The notes under the pieces: model-generated
Database searches by the model: none
Seen by the model: the letters and a program-made list of their open reading frames with translations, nothing else
What the model was told of the DNA's origin: nothing
Made by a program: the position numbers and the translations under genes
Source of the DNA: Brachynemurus nebulosus
Lineage: Eukaryota; Arthropoda; Insecta; Neuroptera; Myrmeleontidae
Length of the DNA stretch: 64,000 bases
Assembly (NCBI GenBank): GCA_035578155.1
Contig: JAPWDM010000033.1
Span: 77,001 to 141,000 of the forward strand
Direction: 5' to 3'
Shown: in pieces, positions 57,637 through 64,000 of the stretch
Numbering within the stretch: the stretch's first letter is position 1
How the letters are laid out: every line of letters begins with the position of its first letter

Positions 57637-58250
57637 TGTACCCGCGACGTCGTTCGCGCACCTCATTGTCATCGACTCAATGAGAAGTATATAAATGTAA
57701 TAATTATACAGAACTTGCATAGAACAATAATTTTTACGTAATGCATGCACATGCTCAGAATGGTTTATTTTCCCGTGGGAATGAGTCATTTTCCCAGAGT
57801 AAAAAGTATCTTAGATGTTAACCCAGGTAATAAGTTATCACCACACTAAATTTCATAAAAATCCGTTCAATACTGTTTGCGTAGGTAATGTGTAAAGTTG
57901 CTCAAAATGGTTGTCCTATTTTCCCGTGAGAATAAGATATTTTCCCGGAGTAAGAAGTATTTTAAATGTTGACCCAAGTAATAAGTTATCACCAAACCAA
58001 ATTTCATCAAAATCCGTTCAATAATTTTTCGTAATGTGTGCACATGTTAAAAATGGTTTTTCTATTTTCCCGTGGGAATGGGACATTTTCCCGGAGTAAA
58101 AAGTATTTTAGGTGTTGACCCAGGTAATAAGTTATCATCATACCAAATTTCATCAAAATTCGTTCAGTAGTTTTACGTGATGCGTGAACAGACAGACTGA
58201 CAGATAGACAGACAGAAAGACAGACAAAAATTTTAAAAATCGATGTTTTG
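57637..58250 (+). repeat. retroposon 3' tail with three ~140-bp tandem units
   Basis: Starts 'tagctgtacccgcgacgtcgttcgcgcacc', a sequence type common at borders of insect RTE-like elements and their SINEs. Three units follow, each with 'tattttcccgtgggaat', 'ggagtaaaaagtattt', 'aggtaataagttatca' and 'aaatttcatcaaaatccgttca'. It ends in degenerate gacagacagaca repeats. No coding region is attached. Confidence 0.8.
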
Positions 58251-58372
58251 ATATCTTCATCGATAACTATTTACAGTACCTACCAGTACAATTTTCAAAA
58301 AATATTCCATATACAGAAACGGTTTCGTTACAGTTTTATTATACGAGTATGTATAGATGATTGCCCTTTTAA

Positions 58373-58612
58373 CCTTTTCGTGCTGAAAACCGTATATTCC
58401 CGTGATAAAAAAATGTGACAAATAGTCGAAGACCGTATTTATCCGACTTATAATAAAGAATTTTTTTTTCAAAAAGTATTTTTTTACAAGTATATAATTA
58501 CCAAATTTATATTTTTAATTTAGTTACGACGAAGATCGAACGATTCCGTAAACCTCGAAAACTGCCCGTCTTATGGGCATACTTAATAGGAAAATAGCAC
58601 GTCGCGAAAAGG
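58373..58612. mobile_element. piggyBac-type MITE, 240 bp
   Basis: CCTTTTCG inverted ends flanked by exact TTAA on both sides (58369-58372 and 58613-58616). Interior has no coding potential. Unrelated in sequence to the piggyBac-type MITE at 23123. Confidence 0.88.
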
Positions 58613-58892
58613 TTAACGAAATATAACAATCATTATTTTCGTAAAAAAAAAATCAAAAAATTTCGATAATTGCATTTTTTATTGATACTTATCTCTAATT
58701 TTTTTTATTTTTTCCGAAAATTTACGAATTTCCAAAATTGCGGTAATTTTAAATGGGTAAACTTTTTACTTTATGCCATTAGTACCCCCCCCCCCCCAAA
58801 AAAAAATCATTGAAATCCATTCATTATAAATGGATTCCGTCATTTTCCCTTAATAATGACTAAATGCACTGGACTATAATTTAAAATTTTTT

Positions 58893-59035
58893 ATAGAAAC
58901 CAAGAGAGTAGTGTGTGTTGGGTTTGTGTGAGTTGAATATATACACATACATAATGTGTATAATCAATTAATCATTGATCGCGATTGGCCTCTGCGGTTG
59001 TTTTGATTATTTTCGGATATATTCAAAACGTGTTT
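58893..59035 (+). repeat. dispersed repeat, family B copy 2
   Basis: Matches 6365-6560 from 'agaaaccaagagagtagtg' through 'atcaattaatcattgatcgc' to 'ggcctctg'. Confidence 0.7.
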
Positions 59036-59149
59036 TATCACAAAAATTCTTAGTTATAGGCACATCATATAATCTTTCTCACGGATTCCTATCTGACTAG
59101 ACAAATCAAATGCCGTAAAAAAATTTTTATTCCATTAAAATTAAGAAAG

Positions 59150-59770
59150 AAAATTTGGGGGACAGGTCGACTCACACTGTCAACTTCCCATTGGATGCTC
59201 TTAAAGACTATTGCAAATGAATAACTTTTTTTTAATTCAGGGGACTCCTCCTCTGGACCCCCGATAGAGGTTTTGCCCCTTGCACCACACCGGGGGCTTC
59301 GCCTTCTGTACCTAAGGGTGCGGGCTCCACCCTTATCAAACAAATGATAACATCGTTTGTTCTCAAGATACGCAAGGCAAAAAATTTTTCACAAAAAGTT
59401 TCTTATTTCGTTTCTCCGTTTAGTTTTTTTTTTTTTTTAAAGTTTACAATAATTTACTGGCGTTTTTAACATCACGGAAGGTTCTTAGGCTATTATATAA
59501 TAAAGACATGGTAAAAAATCCATATAATCTATGTTATGTTAATAAAGTTAATTCCGTTTTTTTATCACAAAAAACAAACCGCTAATCCGAATTTGCTGAA
59601 AACTTTATCCGGTCTTCATTTTTTGATTACGCATCTAATGAAATTAGTCCGGAGTTGATATTATTATTTGTTCTCGAGATATGCGAGACGAAAAAAGTTC
59701 ACGAACGAACGAACTAACGAACGCACACATAGACATCACGCTAAAAACAATGGATTCGGATTCTAGTGAC
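59150..59770 (+). repeat. dispersed repeat, family C copy 2
   Basis: Matches 25385-26080 over its whole length, including 'gggggcttcgccttctgta', 'cgctaatccgaatttgctga' and the terminal gaacgaac words. Non-coding, despite an open frame on the minus strand. Confidence 0.85.
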
Positions 59771-60888
59771 CTTGAAAAAATATCGGGAAACTAACTTCAT
59801 CATCGAATTGGTCTTCGAAAAAAAACATATTTAACAAAAATTTAGCGATGTTCTCGAATATTCTATTCGAGAACTAGTAAAAATATCGGATAATTATTTT
59901 AACAATGGAAATATTGAAAAGAAAAAAAATTTTAAACAATCAAAAAAATTTTTTTAAGAAAATATTTTTTGTTTAAAAATTATTATTCTTTTATGACAAC
60001 ATACGGGTAAGAAAAATTTTTTTAACTATTAAATTTCTCCATTTGTTTATAAAAAATTTATTAACAAATGACGTAAAAAAATTGCAACTAATGTTATTTA
60101 CTGTCATAGGTAGTTGAAAAAACGACAAAATTATAAAATTGCTAAAAAAAATTTTTATTGTTATTTCTTTCATATTTCTTAAATTTTTAACTTTAAGAAA
60201 TTATAATATACAAAATAAAAAAACTTTTATAAACTTTTACCACATAATGTTCTTAAGTATATATCTAAGAAGGGCTCCACGAGGCAAAAAAATTTTTAAT
60301 GTAATTATTTAAACTTTTACGTAACTCTTTGTGAAAGCAGAGATGCGTAAATTATTTATTGGTTAACAATTGCATAACTTTATGAAAAATTAGGGTAAAA
60401 ATTTTTTCCTAACGGGATCTTATTCTTTGAAGTGTTTTGAATACAGAATAATTTTTTTTTTAAATTTTTAAATTAACATTTAGGTACTACTATAAAAAAA
60501 ATTATTATCGGTGGTATGCTGTTTTCAGCGTCGTTGCGTCTGTGCTAAAACTGACGCGCGGAACCCGATTTTCGGTATTAAATTAAAATTAGAAATAATG
60601 GAGGTAGAGTTCCGGGAGTTGGGACTTTTTTATTGCAAATTTCCTCCTCTCTAAGAATCTTTCTGTTTCATTTCTTAACTATTAATAATTTTTAAATTAT
60701 TAACAAAAAACTGAATACCTCGTTTATTTCCATCTTATTTTGTTAATCACAATTGCAGTTTTTTATGTGCTGTAAAATCCTTAAAATACATTTTTCTATA
60801 GGTTATTACGAATCGAATGAGCTATTGCGCATATTTTTAAGAGCTTTATTTCTATTTTTTACGTTTTTCAACTTGTGAACTAGACTAT
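59771..60888. other. no feature seen; very AT-rich
   Basis: Long A/T-rich tracts. One short less AT-rich patch at 60520-60580 ('gtcgttgcgtctgtgctaaaac') carries no recognised motif. No exon bounded by splice sites could be supported. Confidence 0.35.
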
Positions 60889-61252
60889 CAGGGCTATTCT
60901 GTAAAAAAATCTATAACGATCGTTATATACCGAACTGTTGTTTTCGTTACAATCATATAACGAATATTATGAATTTGGTATTCAGTAACCTTTTTCGTTA
61001 GATTGTACAAATTTGTTATAACCTCCTCATTCCAAATAAATATTTTTTTTTTTTAAATTTTTGATTTTTTGTAAAATTTGTGTTTATTACTATTAAAAGA
61101 AATCAAAAAACCACTTTTAATTTTTTTTTTTTTTTTTTACCTAATAAAATAATAAAAAAGATATTTCCGTTAGTGAATCGCATTTTGATCTACTTTTCGT
61201 TACAGAACGAACTTTTGGTATATAACGTTCGTTATGTAGTTAGTGAATAAGC
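60889..61252. mobile_element. probable MITE with imperfect 45-bp inverted ends
   Basis: The left end 'ggctattctgtaaaaaaatc', then 'ataacgatcgttatatacc', is mirrored at the right by 'ggtatataacgttcgttatg' and 'ttagtgaataagc'. Inner words 'cgttacaatcatataacg' and 'cgttacagaacgaac' extend the similarity. No target duplication could be defined. Confidence 0.6.
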
Positions 61253-61334
61253 AAGTATATGTAGTTAGTTTTAAACGCATTGATATTTACAGGATTTAAT
61301 TTTGAAAGTTTGATGACTTTACATTTCAGTTATT

Positions 61335-63975
61335 TGTGGTAATCTCCGTTTTAACCTCCTATTGACTGGGATTTGTTGTAGACCAAGACGTACGGCAATT
61401 TCATTGTTCTCTAAATTATGATAAAATGCAAATGATATCGATTGATAACTTCTGGGATAGTTTCAATTTCCAGTTCTTTATGGATTTATTTATTTCGCAT
61501 AAGCCAAGGAGCTTTCAATATTGTTCTTAGTACTTTATTCTGGATAGTTCGTAGTTCTGATCTGAAGCGCTTCGCCATATAGGGCAAGCGTAAGTTAAAA
61601 GAGGTCGTATGAGTGATTTATATAGCAGAACACCACATTGTATTTTTAAGGAACTTTGCCTGTTTAATAGAGGATAGATCTATCGAGTTGTCCTATTCTT
61701 TTGTTGGTTTGTTTGATTTTGGCCTCAATGTGTTTTTTCCAATTTAATTGTTTGTCCATTTCAACTCCCAGATATTTTATAGTTGTTGTATTCCATTTTA
61801 CGGGTTGATCGTCTATTGTGATTGAGTTGTTAGTTGTATCACGTTGAAGAGTGAATATTTTTGTCATACATTTTTCGGGGTTTAACTTAATGTGCCATTT
61901 TTTAAAATGTTCATTGACAGAATTAATAGCTTGTTGAGCTTTGTCTATGGCAGCGTCTAGTTGTCGGTCTTGCACTAGAATAATAGGTGTCATTTGCATA
62001 CACCCCAATAGTTGCGTTAATTACTTGGAACACATTGCTTAAATATATGTTGAATAATGTTGGCCCAAGCATAGAACCTTGTGGTACTCCCGCTGAAATT
62101 TGATGAATGGTAGATTTACCGTCTTCAATTAATGTATAGAATTTTCTGTTAGATAAGAAAGATTCTGTAATATTAATTAAGTACGACGGGAATTGTAAAT
62201 TTTTAATTTTTAAAATGAAGCTTACGTGCCATATTCGGTCGAAAGATTGAGCAACGTCTAAAAACAAAGCGACTGTATATTTTTTTTCTACGAGTCAGTT
62301 ACGAAGTAACTGATCGTTTGTAGATAATTTACTTCTAAATCCGAGTTGTAAGTCCGAAAGGATGTTTTGACTACTTATATAAATGTTTAATCGTATATGA
62401 ATAATTTTCTCAAATAATTTTGATAGTCCATTTAATAAGCTTATTGGTCGATAACTTTTTACAGATTTTTTTGTCTTTTCCTGGTTTACAAAGTACTATT
62501 ATTTTGGCTAATTTCCAGTCCTCTGGGAAGTACCCAATGATCAAACATCCATTAAAAATACTACCCAGGAAACTAACTGCTTTGCGGGGCAAGAGTTTTA
62601 GCAATATGTTGGGAATGTCTTCAGTACCTAAAGCTTTTTTATTCTGTAATTTATTCAGTTCACTTTTTATTTCAGAAGGCTTTACCAAGTCTATTTGTTG
62701 ACTATTTAGTTTGTTGGTATTTCAAATTGGTAAAATTTTGGGTCCTTGATCTGATATAGTAACAATTTTTTGCAAACACTTCAGTTTTTTCTTCGTTTGT
62801 CGTATATACTTTGTTGTTTGCATATAAAGGAGGTATTTTAGTTTTTTGTTGGAGGATTCTTCTTGTTACTTTCCACATTTGTGGATCACTTGGCTGAAAC
62901 TCTTCAATATATGCTTGATAACTAGCTATTCTGTATTTATCAAGTTCACCGTTTATTTGATATGTCAGTTGATTTAATTTACGTTTCGTGTTATGGTCTT
63001 TGATTTTTTGCCACATCCTTCTTATCATGTTTTTCTCCTTTATCATTTTTAAAATATAAGTTGGCGATTGAAATTTTAGTTGTTCGCGTTCAGAAGTAAA
63101 AGTTGAATTGTTTGCAGATGAAATTATAATATCGGTTAAATGTTTCACTGCTTTATCTACATCCTCTTTTGAATGGACATTTTTCGCTGGTTTTAATGTG
63201 GAGTTGACATTTTGTTCGTATAGGTTGTAATTTATTTTACCTTCTTTTATTTTACTATTTGCTTAAGGCATTCTTGGATGATCTGCGAGGGTTATTATGA
63301 CAGCAAAATGGTCTGAAAAGATATCGTGATAAACTGCTTGTAATATTGACCGAGATATGTTTTTTTTTTTTTGTAGAATTATATCCAGAATGTCTGCTTT
63401 ATGATCTGACCGATATGGGATGTGAGTTGCTTGTGAAGGTGTATGCACTTGTATGAGTTGATTATTTAAGATTTTTTCCAGTAAGTATCCATTAGGATTA
63501 TTTGCTGAACATCCCCATACAGTGCGTTTACTGTTCAGATCTCCAACTAGAAGTGTTTCATTATTATCGCAGAAGATATTACAGATGTCTTCCTTTAGAA
63601 TTCTTTTGCTTGGTCTGTTATAACCACAAACAATTTTTATTTGTTTATTGTTATATAGGCAGATTTCGACACCAACAGCTTCTAAACTGGATAATTCGGG
63701 CAGCATTGTATTATGATGTTTTATTTTATTTTTAATGATCATTGCAACTCCTCCAGATGCAGTTGGATTATCACGATCATGTCGATATGTGGTGTATTCT
63801 GGAAAATGTATCACCTCCGTTTCTATTAAATGTGTTTCCGTTATACACGCAACGTCTATATTTTGTGATGTCAAGGTATACAGCAACATATTTCTTTTGT
63901 CTCTGATGCCATCAGCAATCCAGTTTAATATTTTTATATTTTGGATTATTTGTTTAGACTTGTTATACAGTTGCA
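61335..63975 (-). pseudogene. Jockey-like LINE ORF2 (endonuclease and RT), decayed
   Basis: Read from the window end leftwards. The endonuclease (63975-63263) has ILNWIADGIRDKR, the TETHL block, SGGVAMII, GDLNSKRTVWG and SDHFAVI, all as expected for an EEP nuclease. A linker frame is at 63148-62702. RT begins at 62688 (KALGTEDIPNILL, YFPEDWKLAKI), then motif A FLDVAQSFDRIWH near 62260, and motif B GVPQGSMLGPTLF. In motif C the expected A-D-D reads A-N-D (YANDT, about 62010), so the catalytic pair is damaged. The thumb/tail frame is 62008-61664 (KLNPEKC, KYLGVEMDKQLNWKKHI), and the C-terminal tail is broken to 61340. At least four frame changes. The 5' end lies beyond the window. Confidence 0.9.
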
Positions 63976-64000
63976 GTAAATAATCGGCTGAGTATGTCGG

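Noticed and set aside
59089..59343. 84-codon minus-strand frame with Arg-rich start
   Set aside because: Lies entirely in repeat family C; the other copy at 25.4 kb has changes and indels that do not preserve a frame.

Overview
The window looks like a piece of a large, AT-rich, transposon-laden insect (or other arthropod) genome. The evidence is a multi-exon eukaryotic gene with GT-AG introns, Ty3/gypsy, Penelope-like and Jockey/R1-type elements, many TIR miniature elements with clean target-site duplications, long (TA)n tracts and degenerate CCTAA-like minisatellites. No bacterial signature, CRISPR array or intact viral genome is present. The species cannot be named from this sequence alone.

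Only one host gene is supported. It lies on the minus strand and its visible exons run from 50259 down to 29762. They encode a PAM2 (poly(A)-binding-protein-binding) motif followed by a MIF4G domain, the architecture of a PAIP1-like translation regulator. Five exons cluster at 48978-50259. The last exon sits about 19 kb away (29762-29983), and the intron between is almost entirely mobile elements. The 5' end of the gene is not visible; it lies beyond or within the repeat-rich 50.3-64 kb stretch. A possible alternative exon lies at 30346-30393.

Layout: 1-5 kb, a decayed gypsy pol (minus strand) with a non-coding stretch of hairpin-forming repeats at its 3' side. 5-10 kb, a hAT-type MITE, an inverted repeat enclosing a TIR element that carries a tRNA-derived SINE, and GCACAA-rich repeats. 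10.3-12 kb, a ~120-bp satellite. 12.7-13.8 kb, a nearly perfect palindrome centred on (TA)n. 14.7-15.6 kb, a pogo-like relic. 15.7-21.4 kb, two head-to-head Penelope-like copies that share one transposon insertion. 23-28.5 kb, a piggyBac-type MITE and a large foldback. 30.4-39 kb, pieces of one or two LINEs interrupted by a 1.9-kb tandem duplication and a hAT MITE. 39.3-40.7 kb, another large foldback. 40.7-42.3 kb, an errantivirus-like env relic with candidate 3' LTR. 42.3-48.7 kb, nested DNA transposons. 50.3-59.8 kb, more MITEs and a long element with motif-array termini. 61.3-64 kb, a decayed Jockey-like LINE running off the window.

The strongest structural observations are: a transposon with tandem-motif termini whose 9-bp target duplication is confirmed by an empty paralogous site 20 kb away; two related MITEs inserted side by side at the same target; two Penelope copies sharing an insertion; and three diverged repeat units whose hairpins keep pairing through compensatory changes.
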